DNA of 64,000 bases from Microbacterium luteum (GTDB lineage: Bacteria; Actinomycetota; Actinomycetes; Actinomycetales; Microbacteriaceae). Shown here one piece after another: positions 17,213-25,759 of the stretch. The stretch lies in contig NZ_CP063814.1 in assembly GCF_015277875.1 (NCBI RefSeq), positions 992,001 through 1,056,000 of the forward strand. Reading direction: 5' to 3'. Both the position numbers and the translations under genes were made by a program. Below the pieces are notes generated by a model, which worked only from the letters and a program-made list of their open reading frames with translations, made no database searches and was not told the DNA's origin. How positions within the stretch are numbered: position 1 is the first letter of the stretch; each line of letters starts with the position of its first letter.

Positions 17213-17949
17213 GACGGGGCCCCGTCATCGCGCGGATCCAGACCGAAGGCCCGGGCGAGGTTCTCGGGCCGGAGCGCCTCGGCGACCGGACCCTGGAACA
17301 GCACGCGGTGTCGCAGGAGCACCGCGTGGTCGGCGAGCCGGGGGAGGGCGTGCAGGTCGTGCGAGGAGACCAGCACCGCGCAGCCGGCGGCGGCGAGATC
17401 GCGCAGCAGTCGCACGATGGTCGCCTCCGACGCCTTGTCGACGCCTGCGAACGGCTCGTCCAGCAGCAGGATCTCCGCCTCCTGGGCGATCGCGCGGGCG
17501 ACGAAGGCGCGCTTGCGCTGCCCGCCGGACAGGCGCCCGATCTGCCTGTCGGCGAGGTCGGCGAGCCCGACGCGGTCGAGTGCGCCCGCGACGGCCTCGC
17601 GGTCCCGGGGGCGAGGGCGCCGCAGGATGCCCTGGCGCGCGTACCGGCCCATCATCACCACGTCGTGCACGCTTACCGGGAACTGCCAGTCGACGGCCTC
17701 GCTCTGCGGCACGTATCCGACGCGACCGGCCTTGCGGGCGGCGGCCGGTGCGGCTCCGTCGATGCTCACACGACCGTGGTCGGGACGCCGCATCCCCATG
17801 ATCGTGGTGAACAGCGTCGACTTGCCCGATCCGTTCATGCCGATCAGGCCGGTGACGCCTCCGCGGTCGAGAGTGAGGGACACCCGGTCGAGTGCGCGGA
17901 TCTCCCCGTAGGAGACCGACACCTCGTCGACCTGCACCGCGGCGGTCAT
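17209..17949 (-). CDS. Metal ABC transporter ATP-binding protein
   Basis: A 246-residue ABC ATPase with Walker A GMNGSGKST, signature LSGGQRKRAF, Walker B ILLLDEPFAG and the H-loop SSHDLHAL. The Q-loop region VPQSEAVDWQFPVSV, with its conserved DW, is characteristic of Mn/Zn transporters of the MntB/SitB/TroB class. The start ATG 17949 overlaps the stop of the binding-protein gene (ATGA); the much longer open frame upstream is a shadow of that gene. Confidence 0.95.
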   Translation of the reverse strand: MTAAVQVDEVSVSYGEIRALDRVSLTLDRGGVTGLIGMNGSGKSTLFTTIMGMRRPDHGRVSIDGAAPAAARKAGRVGYVPQSEAVDWQFPVSVHDVVMMGRYARQGILRRPRPRDREAVAGALDRVGLADLADRQIGRLSGGQRKRAFVARAIAQEAEILLLDEPFAGVDKASEATIVRLLRDLAAAGCAVLVSSHDLHALPRLADHAVLLRHRVLFQGPVAEALRPENLARAFGLDPRDDGAPS

Positions 17950-18872
17950 GACGCGTTCGTCAGCCCGGCCACGATCGTGTCGACGTCGTGGCGGATGAGG
18001 TCGAGGTAGGTCGGGACGGGTCCGTCGGACTCCGAGAGCGAGTCGACGTAGAGGATGCCGCCGAACGTCGCGTCCGTCGCCTCCACCACCTGCTGCATCG
18101 CCCGGTCCGAGACCGTGGACTCGCAGAACACCGCCGGCACGTCGCGGTCGCGCACGAACTCGATCGTCGCTGCGATCTGCTGCGGAGTGGCCTGCTGCTC
18201 GGCGTTGACGGCCCACAGGTACTGCTCGGTGAGGCCGGCGTCGCGAGCGAGGTAGCTGAAGGCGCCCTCGCACGTGACCAGGGCGCGATGGTCGGCGTCG
18301 AGCTCGGCCAGTCGTGCGTCCAGATCGTCCTGGATCTGCTGCAGCTGCGCCTTGTAGTCGGCGGCGCGGGCGGCGAAGGCGTCGGCGGCGGCGGGGACGA
18401 GGTCGGCGAAGGCCTCGGCGATGTTGTCGACGTAGACCTGCACGTTGGCGGGACTCATCCACGCGTGCGGATTCGGCGTGCCCGCATACGCGTCGTCGGC
18501 GATGTCGATCGGCTCGACGCCGTCGGAGACGACGACGTGCGTCACATCGACCGTCTCGACGAACTGCGCGAACCACGCTTCGAGGTTCAGCCCGTTGTCG
18601 ATGACGAGGTCGGCGTCGCTCGCGGCTCGGATGTCGCCGGGCGTGGGCTCGTACCCGTGGATCTCGGCACCCGGCTTCGTGATCGAGGTGACCTCGATGT
18701 CGTCTCCCGCGACGTTCTTCGCGATATCCGCGAGCACCGTGAAGGTCGTGAGCACCTGCGGACGGTCCGCGGCCGCCGACTGCGGGTCAGGCGCAGAAGA
18801 GCAGCCGGCCAGGCAGAGCGCGCCGACGGCGGACATCGCCGCGACCACCATTCCGCGCGAATATTTCGGCAT
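17946..18872 (-). CDS. Metal-binding lipoprotein of the ABC transporter (cluster A-I, Mn type)
   Basis: A 308-residue substrate-binding protein. It has a lipoprotein signal peptide with lipobox LAGC (Cys24), so it is anchored outside the membrane. The four metal ligands typical of the PsaA/MntC group are placed as expected: H72 (EIHGYEP), H136 (NPHAW), E202 (TCEGAF) and D277 (YVDSLS). No His-rich loop is seen, which favours manganese or iron over zinc. It is first in the three-gene operon. A palindrome covers the start codon, pointing to metal-dependent repression by a DtxR/MntR-like protein. Confidence 0.92.
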   Translation of the reverse strand: MPKYSRGMVVAAMSAVGALCLAGCSSAPDPQSAAADRPQVLTTFTVLADIAKNVAGDDIEVTSITKPGAEIHGYEPTPGDIRAASDADLVIDNGLNLEAWFAQFVETVDVTHVVVSDGVEPIDIADDAYAGTPNPHAWMSPANVQVYVDNIAEAFADLVPAAADAFAARAADYKAQLQQIQDDLDARLAELDADHRALVTCEGAFSYLARDAGLTEQYLWAVNAEQQATPQQIAATIEFVRDRDVPAVFCESTVSDRAMQQVVEATDATFGGILYVDSLSESDGPVPTYLDLIRHDVDTIVAGLTNAS

Positions 18873-18879
18873 ACCGAAA
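18864..18879. promoter_or_regulatory. Candidate MntR/DtxR-type operator over the metal-transporter start codon
   Basis: TTTCGGCATACCGAAA has perfect 6-bp arms around CATA, and the ATG of the binding-protein gene (18870-18872, minus strand) lies in its centre. A second, partial TTTAGG...TTCGG element follows at 18880-18891. Position at the first gene of a Mn-type ABC operon suggests a metal-sensing repressor site, with transcription starting at or next to the ATG. Confidence 0.5.
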
Positions 18880-18907
18880 CTTTAGGATTCGGGGTGCTGA
18901 AACGCCA

Positions 18908-18940
18908 ATCGGGCCCGGTGCTGAACGCACCGGGCCCGAT
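18908..18940 (-). terminator. Hairpin between HesB-like gene and metal ABC operon
   Basis: A perfect 13-bp GC-rich stem (18908-18920 with 18928-18940) with a 7-nt loop. It lies just after the stop of the minus-strand HesB-like gene and before the promoter of the ABC operon. There is no clear T run, so termination could be weak or partly structural. Confidence 0.7.
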
Positions 18941-18954
18941 CGGAAATCCTGGGG

Positions 18955-19239
18955 TCAGGACTGGCTGGCGATGGCGAACCGCACCGAGCCGTCCTGGTTC
19001 ATCTCCGCGTCGAGCACGCGGTCATCGAGCGCGGTGTTCGCGCCGTTGTCGAGGAAGACGCGTGCGCCGTGGTCCTCGACCACCTGGTCGCCGTTCTCGG
19101 GAGCCGAGGCGACGGCGAGCTCGAAACCGGTCTCCTGGGAGCCGGTGTCTCGGATGCGCACGCCGCCCTGGTCGGCGTCGGGCAGCTGGGCGATGATCGT
19201 CTTGACGGCCGTGGCGGCGTTCTCGGTGAGCGTGAGCAT
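18955..19239 (-). CDS. HesB/IscA-like protein lacking all cysteines
   Basis: The 94-residue protein follows the A-type Fe-S carrier fold in outline (MLTLTENAATAVKTIIAQLP, GGVRIRD, then FELAVASAPENGDQVVEDHG and VFLDNGANTALDD). It has no cysteine, so the three cluster-binding Cys of IscA/HesB are missing. Similar proteins in Microbacteriaceae are annotated as HesB or adhesin. It probably does not carry a cluster; its role is unknown. ATG 19239 has GAGAG upstream. Confidence 0.75.
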   Translation of the reverse strand: MLTLTENAATAVKTIIAQLPDADQGGVRIRDTGSQETGFELAVASAPENGDQVVEDHGARVFLDNGANTALDDRVLDAEMNQDGSVRFAIASQS

Positions 19240-19351
19240 GGGTGCTCTCCTCTCGTTCGGGACGTTCGGACCGGCCACGATTCCGAGAATCCGGCGTCGC
19301 CGCAAGCGGATGGCCCCATTTGGAGGGGATTCCCAAACTCGTCGCGTCGGG

Positions 19352-19693
19352 TCAGCGCGCGGCTTCGTACGCTTCGAGCACCGTCGCAGGAACGCGGCCA
19401 CGGTCGGAGACCTGGTAGCCGTTCTCCTTCGCCCACGCGCGCACGGCGCCGTAGTCCTGGCCCGCTTTGCGGCGTCGCGGGGCGCTCGACGAGGTGCCTC
19501 TCCCGCCCGAGACGCGGCGTGCGGCGTCGACGTAGGGGGCGACGATCTCCCGGAGCGCGGCGGCGTTGGCGTCGGTGAGGTCGATCTCGTAGGCGGTGCC
19601 GTCGAGGGAGAACAGAACCGTCTCCCCTTCACCGACCTCGAGGACGCTTCCATCCAGGTCGTCGACGAGCTGGTGCACGATTCTGCGGGCCAT
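19352..19693 (-). CDS. lsr2: Lsr2 nucleoid-associated protein
   Basis: The 113-residue protein has both Lsr2 domains. The N-terminal dimer/oligomer domain begins MARRIVHQLVDDLDGS and contains FSLDGTAYEIDLTDANAAALR. The C-terminal DNA-binding domain contains AVRAWAKENGYQVSDRGRVP with the AT-hook-like RGR. Lsr2 binds AT-rich, often foreign DNA and silences it, which is relevant to the mobile island in this window. ATG start, own promoter region of about 65 bp. Confidence 0.95.
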   Translation of the reverse strand: MARRIVHQLVDDLDGSVLEVGEGETVLFSLDGTAYEIDLTDANAAALREIVAPYVDAARRVSGGRGTSSSAPRRRKAGQDYGAVRAWAKENGYQVSDRGRVPATVLEAYEAAR

Positions 19694-19760
19694 GGGCCCA
19701 CCCTACTGAGCGGGCCGCGACTTGACCATGAACGCCTCGCCATGCGGCGCGCCGTCGCGA

Positions 19761-20621
19761 TCAGGGCAGGATGCCGGCGCGGCGGGCGCGAGCCACGGCC
19801 GCGTGCCGCGTGCCGGCGTCGAGCTTGCCCATCGCCGACTGCAGGTACGACTTCACCGTCGCCTCCTTCAGGGCGAGCGTCGCGGCGATCTCCGCGTTCG
19901 TCGCTCCCAGCGCCGCACACGCCAGCACGTCGATCTCGCGCGGTGACAGGCGGGCGCTCGGGCCGTCGTCGACGGCGTCATCCCGGGCGAGAGCGGCCCA
20001 CCGCTGTTCGAGGCGGGACAGGCGATCGCGCATGGCCGGGTCGGTGATCGCGGCGGCGATGCTGCGCAGCTCGGCGTAGCTCGCGCGCACCTCTTCGCGT
20101 GGGGCAGGCGGCAGTGCGGCGGCGTCGCGCGCATCGGCGGGCGGCATCGTGGCCACCCGTCGATCGAGATCGTCACGTAGGCGCAGCTGCGCCGCGAGGT
20201 GGTCGGCGGCGGCGATCGTCGGCTGGGCGATCGCCCCGCCGGTCGGGGTGGAGCGGCGAGATCCGCAGTAGAGCATGCCGCGGGGTCGCCCGGAGACGAC
20301 CACCGGCACGGCGACGAGGGTGACGATGCGGGCGCCGAGGATGGCCGCGTCGTAGTCGTGGGTGATCGTGCGCGAGGTGCGGTAGTCCAGCGCGAGCCGC
20401 GGGCGGCTCTCCACCATCGCGCGACCACCGAGACCGCGGTGCTCTCGCACCACCAGTCCCTCGATCGACTGCGCGTGCTCGCCGAAGATCGCGCTGACGT
20501 GCACGGCACCGTCGTGGGCGAGGCCGCCGAAGGCGACCGTGTGAGGCGAGTTCCGGGCGAGGGTCACCACCGCCTGCTCGACGAGGGCCTGATCGCTGCT
20601 GCGCGTGCGGATTGCGGACAT
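19761..20621 (-). CDS. LuxR-type regulator with GAF-like sensory domain
   Basis: The 286-residue protein has a GAF-like N-terminal domain (about 15-140, including SIEGLVVREHRGLGGRAMVESRP). A helical linker follows, then a LuxR C-terminal HTH (about 220-280, ARLSPREIDVLACAALGATNAEIAATLALKEATVKSYLQSAM). It resembles actinobacterial one-component regulators next to oxidoreductase genes. No receiver domain is present. ATG 20621 is chosen; GTG 20627 is 6 nt upstream. The signal and targets are unknown. Confidence 0.85.
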   Translation of the reverse strand: MSAIRTRSSDQALVEQAVVTLARNSPHTVAFGGLAHDGAVHVSAIFGEHAQSIEGLVVREHRGLGGRAMVESRPRLALDYRTSRTITHDYDAAILGARIVTLVAVPVVVSGRPRGMLYCGSRRSTPTGGAIAQPTIAAADHLAAQLRLRDDLDRRVATMPPADARDAAALPPAPREEVRASYAELRSIAAAITDPAMRDRLSRLEQRWAALARDDAVDDGPSARLSPREIDVLACAALGATNAEIAATLALKEATVKSYLQSAMGKLDAGTRHAAVARARRAGILP

Positions 20622-20698
20622 GGGCACCTACCGGTCGGACGGCCTCGGCGCCGTCGCGACGACGATACACCGGTGCCGGGAGCGGGCGGGTGGGCGGC

Positions 20699-21208
20699 CT
20701 ACACGCTCCCCGCCCGCTCCAGGTCGAGAAGCCGGCGCTTGAGCTCCGGCCGGCCCCCGTACTCGCCGAGCGAGCCGTCGGCGCGCACGACGCGGTGCAC
20801 GGGGACGACGATCGAGAGGGGGGTCGTGGCGCAGGCGGTTCCGACCGCACGTGCCGCCCGCGGGTGGCCGGCGAGGATCGCCACCTCGCCGTATCCGGCG
20901 GTCTCGCCGTAGGGGATCTCGCACACCGCCTGCAACGCCGCCCTCGTGAAGCCGCGCACCTGCTCCCAGTCGAGGGGCAGGTCGAAGGCCCGTCGTTCGC
21001 CGGAGACGTACTCCGACAGCTGCGCCGCCGCACGAAGAGCCAGCGGATCGCGATCGTCGGGCGTCAGCATGCCGGGATGACGTCGGGAGACCGCGGTGAG
21101 ATCGGTCTCCAGGTCGCGGGCCGGGTGGAGCCAGACGACGTGCTCGTCATCGACGACGATGAGCACCTCGCCGACCGGGGTCGGGTGCACGTGGAAGCGG
21201 AGTGTCAT
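20699..21208 (-). CDS. Ogt/AGT-like protein with catalytic Cys replaced by Val
   Basis: The 169-residue protein matches O6-alkylguanine-DNA alkyltransferases along its length: GFTRAALQAVCEIPYGETAGYGEVA, then HPRAARAVGTACATTPLSIVVP and GEYGGRPELKRRLLDLE. The active-site motif, normally PCHRV, reads PVHRV; the Cys codon is GTG (20798-20800, residue 137). It therefore cannot accept alkyl groups by the known mechanism. It may act like alkyltransferase-like (ATL) proteins, which bind alkylated DNA and recruit excision repair. The RAVG recognition-helix segment (Arg finger) is retained. ATG 21208 is chosen; an upstream frame lacks family sequence. Confidence 0.88.
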   Translation of the reverse strand: MTLRFHVHPTPVGEVLIVVDDEHVVWLHPARDLETDLTAVSRRHPGMLTPDDRDPLALRAAAQLSEYVSGERRAFDLPLDWEQVRGFTRAALQAVCEIPYGETAGYGEVAILAGHPRAARAVGTACATTPLSIVVPVHRVVRADGSLGEYGGRPELKRRLLDLERAGSV

Positions 21209-21389
21209 GGCGTCATCCTGTCGCGAGCGCCGCGACGTCGTCGATCCTGCGCGGGGGGCTGGGGAGCGTCGCTTGGTGCGACACGGCTGGGGAGGAGCGG
21301 TCCACCCCGAGCGGTGCCGCGCCTTCCAATACCGCGAAACTCTGTCGGGATGCAAGAGGAGCGCGCGTCCCGCGCATAGTGTGACTGTC

Positions 21390-24300
21390 GTGTGGCGAGC
21401 AGAAGGCAGCGTCGCGGTCGGTGAGCAGGTGGCCGGACCGGCGGCGACCGTGACCCCCGGCGACCTCGATCTCTCGGAGCCGGGCGTGCGGGTGACCCAT
21501 GTCGCCGAGTCCGAGCGCGATCGGCTGCGCCGTCAATCCGCGCGTCTGGGCGGGCGCTCGACGCTGCTGCACTTCGACGAGAGCGTCGACGCGGGCATCG
21601 AGATCACGAAGGCGCACCCGGGAAGTCTGCCGCAGTTCATCACCGGGCGCTCGACGCTTCTGTCGAACCTCTTCCGCGACGAGGTCGCGCTGCGCACGGC
21701 ACGCATGGCGGCCGAGCAGATCACGGCCAAGAACGTGGAGCTGCGCACGGCGCGCGGGATCGAGGCCGTGCACCTCGCCGTCGGTCTCGCGGTCTGGCGC
21801 CTCGGCGGGCTGGAGTGCTCGGCGCCGGTGCTGCTGCGGCCGCTGGCGATCCGTCGCCACCACAGCGACTTCGAGCTGAAGCTGCACGGTTCGTTCTCGG
21901 TCAACCCCGAGCTCGTGCGCGCCCTGCGCACGCACTTCGGCATCGACCTCGACGGCGACGCGCTCGCCGCCCTGGCCTACGACCAGGGGGTGTTCAAGCC
22001 CCAGCCCGTCATCGACCACCTGCGCGCGCTCACCTCCGGCTTCGATCACTTCCGGGTGCACCCCCGGCTTGTGGTCTCGAGCTTCGCCGACGTCGGCGAG
22101 ACCATGACGCGCGACTGCCGCGACCTCGACCATCCCGTACTGAATGCGCTCGCCGGGCATCTCGCCGACCGCGAGGCCTTCACGGCTCGCCGCGACGTGC
22201 CGCAGATGCCGCACCCCGACGAGCGACCGCCCGCCGCCGACACCCTCCTCCTCGACGCGGACGCCGAGCAGGAGGCGGTCCTCGCGCGCATCCTCGCCGG
22301 ACAGTCGCTCGCGGTGCACACCCTGCCCGGCACGGGGGGCACGCAGACCGTGATCAACACCGTCGGCGCGCTCGTGCGCGACGGCAAGCGCGTGCTGGTG
22401 GTGAGCGCGCGACGGTCGACCCTCGACGGCATCCGGCACCGCCTCGCCGGCATCGGGCTGCCCGGCCTCGCCGTCTCGCCGCGATCGCTGCGCCGCGACC
22501 TGATCCGGGCGATCGGCCGCAACGAGAAGGCACAGGCGCCGAAGGTCGCCGACATCGACGACGCGCTCGTGCGCCTGCGCGGCGTGCTGCGCGACTACCG
22601 CACCGCCGTGACGAAGACCGACGACGCCCTGAAGGTGTCGGTGCTCGACATCCTGCGCGCGCTGTCTCGCCTGTCCGCGCGGGATGTGCCGCCGTCGACC
22701 TCGGCGCGCCTCGGGGTGCGCACCCTGCTGCGTCTGGCGGCCTCGCGCGATGTGGCAGCCACGAAGCTGGCCGCCGCCGCGCGACTCGGTGAGTTCCGCT
22801 TCGGGCCGGACGACTCGCCGTGGTACGGCGTCTCGTTCGCGACGACGGAGGATGCGCGCGCCGCCCACGCCCTCGCGGGGCGCCTGCACCGCACCGACGT
22901 GCCGGCCCTCCTGGAGCGCGGATACGAGCTGATCGCCCAGACCCGCATGCACCCCTTCCGCACGGTCGCCGACCTCGGGGAGTACCTCTCCGTGCTGCAG
23001 GGCATCCGCGACACGCTCGACCGGTTCAGCCCCACGGTGTTCGAGCGACCCCTCGTCGAGCTCATCCAGGCGCACGCGCCGCGCCGGGACGCACCCACGA
23101 TGAGTGGGGCGAATCGCCGTCGGCTGCGGCGCCTGTCGAAGGAGTACATCCGTCCGGGCGTGCACGTGCCCGACATGTACGAGGCGCTGCTGCGCATCCA
23201 GCACCAGCGCACCCAGTGGCAGCGCTTCGTCGACGCCGGGATCACGCCGGAGGTGCCGCTCGGCCTCGCCGACGTCGTCACCGCGTGGCAGCGGGCCGAC
23301 GCGGAGCTCGCCGACCTCGACGGTGTGCTGGGCCGCACCGGCTCGCACGCGCTGTCGACGCTTCCCGTCGCGACCCTCGTGCGCACCCTGGCGTCGCTCG
23401 CCGCCGAGTCGTCGTACTTCGACAACCTCGTCGAACGCGCCACCCTCCGCACCGAACTCGGCGAGATGGGCCTCGAGCCGCTGCTGTCGGAGCTGTCGGT
23501 GCGCCACGTTCCCGAAGAGAACGTCGAGGCGGAGCTGGAATTCGCGTGGTGGCAGTCGGCGCTCGAGCACGTGCTGCGCTCGGATCGCGCTCTTCTGGGC
23601 GCGAACACCGCGGTGGTGGACCGACTGGAACGAGACTTCCGGCTCGTCGACGAGGCCCACGCGGCCGCTGCCGGTCCGCTCCTCGCCGCACAGCTGGCGA
23701 CCCAGTGGCGGATCGGCCTGGTCGACCACGCCGACGAGGCCGACGCCCTCAAGCGCGCCCTGAAGGACGGCGTCAGCGCCACCCACGTGCTGCAGGCCGC
23801 CCCCACCCTCATGCGCACCCTCGCTCCGGTCTGGCTCGCCTCGCCCTACGACGTGCCGCGTATTCCCGGCGACGAGGACTTCGACGTGGTCGTCGTCGCG
23901 GATGCCGCCTCGCTCGCCCTCGCCGAGGCCACCCCGGCCCTCCGCCGGGCGCGCCAGGTCGTCGTGTTCGGAGACCCCGTCACGCAGAAGCCCACGCCCT
24001 TCCGCGTCGCGGCCGGCGAGCTGTCGGAGGACGACCGCCTCGAAGCCGAGGACGCGGAGCCGTTCGACAGCGTCAGCGTGTTCGAGCGCCTCGCCGAACT
24101 CGTGCCCATCGCGACCCTCACCCGCAGCTACCGCGCCGGGGGAGAGGACCTCGCCGAACTCGTCAACGACGCGTTCTACGGCGGCGAGCTCTCCTCGCTG
24201 CCGTGGGCGGGGTCGTATCTCGGACGCGGGAGCCTCAGCGTCGACTACGTCGAGGGCGGCACGGGCGTGCCCGATCCCGTGACCGGTGCCGTGGAGAGTC

Positions 24301-25124
24301 CGGATGCCGAGGTCGCTCGCGTGGTCACGCTCGTGGTGGAGCACGCGGTCAACCGCGGCCAGGAGTCCCTCATGGTCGTCACGGCCAGCACCCGGCACGC
24401 GGCGCGCATCCGGGCCGCCGTGGAAGCGGCCTTCGCCGGCCGCTCCGACGTGGCCGACTTCGTCTCGCGCGACACGGCGGAGCCGTTCGCGGTGCTGAGC
24501 CTGGAGGAGTCCGTCGCCGAGAGCCGGGATCGTGTGGTCTTCTCGCTCGGTTTCGGCCTCACCCGCCACGGTCGCGTGCTGAGCGACTTCGGCGACCTCT
24601 CCACGCCCGACGGCGATCGCCTGCTGACCGTCGGCATGACCCGTGCGCGACGGTCGATGGTCATCGTGTCGTCCATCCGTCCGTCGTCCTTCGATGACGG
24701 TCGACTCGAGCACGGCGCGGCGACGCTCATGAGCATCCTCGGCGGACTGGCCGCACGGCAGCGCGACGCCCGCCTGGAGGATCTCGCCGACCCGCTCACG
24801 CGCTCCCTGGCCCGCGAGCTGCGGCGGCTCGGTGTGGCCGTCGACGTCGACTACCGGGGCCTGCTGCCCCTCGTCGCCCAGCACGACGGCAAGGCGGTCG
24901 TGGTCGAGAGCGACCCCGAGACGGTCGCGGACTCGCTGCGCGAGGCCCTCCGGCTGCGGCCGCAGATCCTGCGGCGCCTCGGCTGGCACTACGTGCGCGT
25001 GCACTCGTTCGACCTCTACAGCGACCCCGCCTCGGTCGCGGAGCGCATCGCCGGCCTGCTCGGTGTGTCGTCCGAAGCGCCGCGCGCCGACGCGGACACA
25101 CAGCCGATCGATGTCATCGAGTGA
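21390..25124 (+). CDS. DUF4011 / superfamily-1 helicase / Vsr-like fusion with altered ATPase motifs
   Basis: A 1244-residue protein. The N-terminal third resembles DUF4011 (LLHFDESVDAGIEIT, RGIEAVHLAVGLAVWRL). The centre resembles DNA2/UvrD-like helicases. The end (from about 1135) resembles a Vsr-type endonuclease (LRRLGWHYVRVHSFDLYSDP). Key residues are changed: Walker A reads LPGTGGTQT (Lys to Gly, residue 317), motif II reads VVADAAS instead of a DEAS form (residue 839 Ala), and the endonuclease catalytic segment reads VVESDPET. Motif VI (VGMTRARRSMVIVSS) is kept. It is probably ATPase-deficient. A GTG at 21381 is an alternative start; CATAGT at 21375-21380 could be the -10 of a leaderless mRNA. 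Intact relatives (Hhe-type) are anti-phage defence proteins. Confidence 0.75.
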   Translation: MWRAEGSVAVGEQVAGPAATVTPGDLDLSEPGVRVTHVAESERDRLRRQSARLGGRSTLLHFDESVDAGIEITKAHPGSLPQFITGRSTLLSNLFRDEVALRTARMAAEQITAKNVELRTARGIEAVHLAVGLAVWRLGGLECSAPVLLRPLAIRRHHSDFELKLHGSFSVNPELVRALRTHFGIDLDGDALAALAYDQGVFKPQPVIDHLRALTSGFDHFRVHPRLVVSSFADVGETMTRDCRDLDHPVLNALAGHLADREAFTARRDVPQMPHPDERPPAADTLLLDADAEQEAVLARILAGQSLAVHTLPGTGGTQTVINTVGALVRDGKRVLVVSARRSTLDGIRHRLAGIGLPGLAVSPRSLRRDLIRAIGRNEKAQAPKVADIDDALVRLRGVLRDYRTAVTKTDDALKVSVLDILRALSRLSARDVPPSTSARLGVRTLLRLAASRDVAATKLAAAARLGEFRFGPDDSPWYGVSFATTEDARAAHALAGRLHRTDVPALLERGYELIAQTRMHPFRTVADLGEYLSVLQGIRDTLDRFSPTVFERPLVELIQAHAPRRDAPTMSGANRRRLRRLSKEYIRPGVHVPDMYEALLRIQHQRTQWQRFVDAGITPEVPLGLADVVTAWQRADAELADLDGVLGRTGSHALSTLPVATLVRTLASLAAESSYFDNLVERATLRTELGEMGLEPLLSELSVRHVPEENVEAELEFAWWQSALEHVLRSDRALLGANTAVVDRLERDFRLVDEAHAAAAGPLLAAQLATQWRIGLVDHADEADALKRALKDGVSATHVLQAAPTLMRTLAPVWLASPYDVPRIPGDEDFDVVVVADAASLALAEATPALRRARQVVVFGDPVTQKPTPFRVAAGELSEDDRLEAEDAEPFDSVSVFERLAELVPIATLTRSYRAGGEDLAELVNDAFYGGELSSLPWAGSYLGRGSLSVDYVEGGTGVPDPVTGAVESPDAEVARVVTLVVEHAVNRGQESLMVVTASTRHAARIRAAVEAAFAGRSDVADFVSRDTAEPFAVLSLEESVAESRDRVVFSLGFGLTRHGRVLSDFGDLSTPDGDRLLTVGMTRARRSMVIVSSIRPSSFDDGRLEHGAATLMSILGGLAARQRDARLEDLADPLTRSLARELRRLGVAVDVDYRGLLPLVAQHDGKAVVVESDPETVADSLREALRLRPQILRRLGWHYVRVHSFDLYSDPASVAERIAGLLGVSSEAPRADADTQPIDVIE

Positions 25125-25296
25125 CCGGCAGCGTGTGGAGAAGGTCCGCGGCGCCCGACGGGCGAAGCTGACCGCCGCACCCGGCACCACCGACGAGCCC
25201 GGCGAGCCCGACGCCGACCGTGACGCCGAGGCCGCCGCGCCGGCATCCGGACCGAACGACGAGCGGATGCGCCGCGAGGTGCCGCCCCACTACTGA
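25111..25296 (+). CDS. Small hypothetical protein coupled to the helicase-like gene
   Basis: A 61-residue hydrophilic protein beginning MSSSDRQRVEKVRGARRAKL and ending RREVPPHY. Its ATG lies inside the last codons of the helicase-like gene (14-bp overlap in another frame), so it is probably translated by coupling. It is Ala/Pro/Asp/Glu-rich and likely disordered. No family is recognised. Confidence 0.55.
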   Translation: MSSSDRQRVEKVRGARRAKLTAAPGTTDEPGEPDADRDAEAAAPASGPNDERMRREVPPHY

Positions 25297-25308
25297 GGCG
25301 GAGCGGAT

Positions 25309-25731
25309 CTAGACCTTCGGGGTGGCGTTCTGCTTCTCGAGCAGATCGCGGATCTGCACCAGGATCTCCTGCTCCGTGGGCAGCTGCGGCTCCTCGGGCG
25401 CCTTGTCGACGCCCGCCTTCGCCGCCGCCCGCGCCTTCATGAGGTTCATCGGGTGCACGAAGACGAAGTAGACCACGAGCGCCACGGCCAGGAACGAGAT
25501 GACGGCGTTGATCAGGGTGTCCACGGGGAAGGTCACCGGTCCCCAGAGGCCCTGTACGGTGATTCCGATGGTGCCGTCTTCGGAGGGCTGCCACACCAGC
25601 TGGATCAGCGGATTGATGATGCTCGCGACGATCGCGTTGACGACCGCGGTGAAGGCGGCGCCGATGACCACGGCGACGGCCAGGTCGATGACGTTCCCTC
25701 GGAGGATGAACTCCTTGAAACCCTTGATCAC
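25309..25731 (-). CDS. mscL: Large-conductance mechanosensitive channel
   Basis: The 140-residue protein has the MscL pattern: amphipathic N-terminus KGFKEFILRGNVIDLAVAVVIGAAF, TM1, a periplasmic loop, TM2 (INAVISFLAVALVVYFVFVHPMN) and a cytoplasmic helix (EQEILVQIRDLLEKQ). It opens under membrane tension and protects against hypo-osmotic shock. Start is GTG 25731 with GGAGA upstream on the minus strand. The neighbouring FmdB and 5-formyl-THF cyclo-ligase genes keep an order also seen in mycobacteria. Confidence 0.95.
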   Translation of the reverse strand: MIKGFKEFILRGNVIDLAVAVVIGAAFTAVVNAIVASIINPLIQLVWQPSEDGTIGITVQGLWGPVTFPVDTLINAVISFLAVALVVYFVFVHPMNLMKARAAAKAGVDKAPEEPQLPTEQEILVQIRDLLEKQNATPKV

Positions 25732-25759
25732 GGTGTCTCCTTCCGGCCTCGGCGGCCGC

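Noticed and set aside
21213..25190. Very long open frame on the minus strand opposite the helicase-like gene
   Set aside because: It is the mirror of high-GC third-position codons; the translation is Arg/His-rich with no domains.
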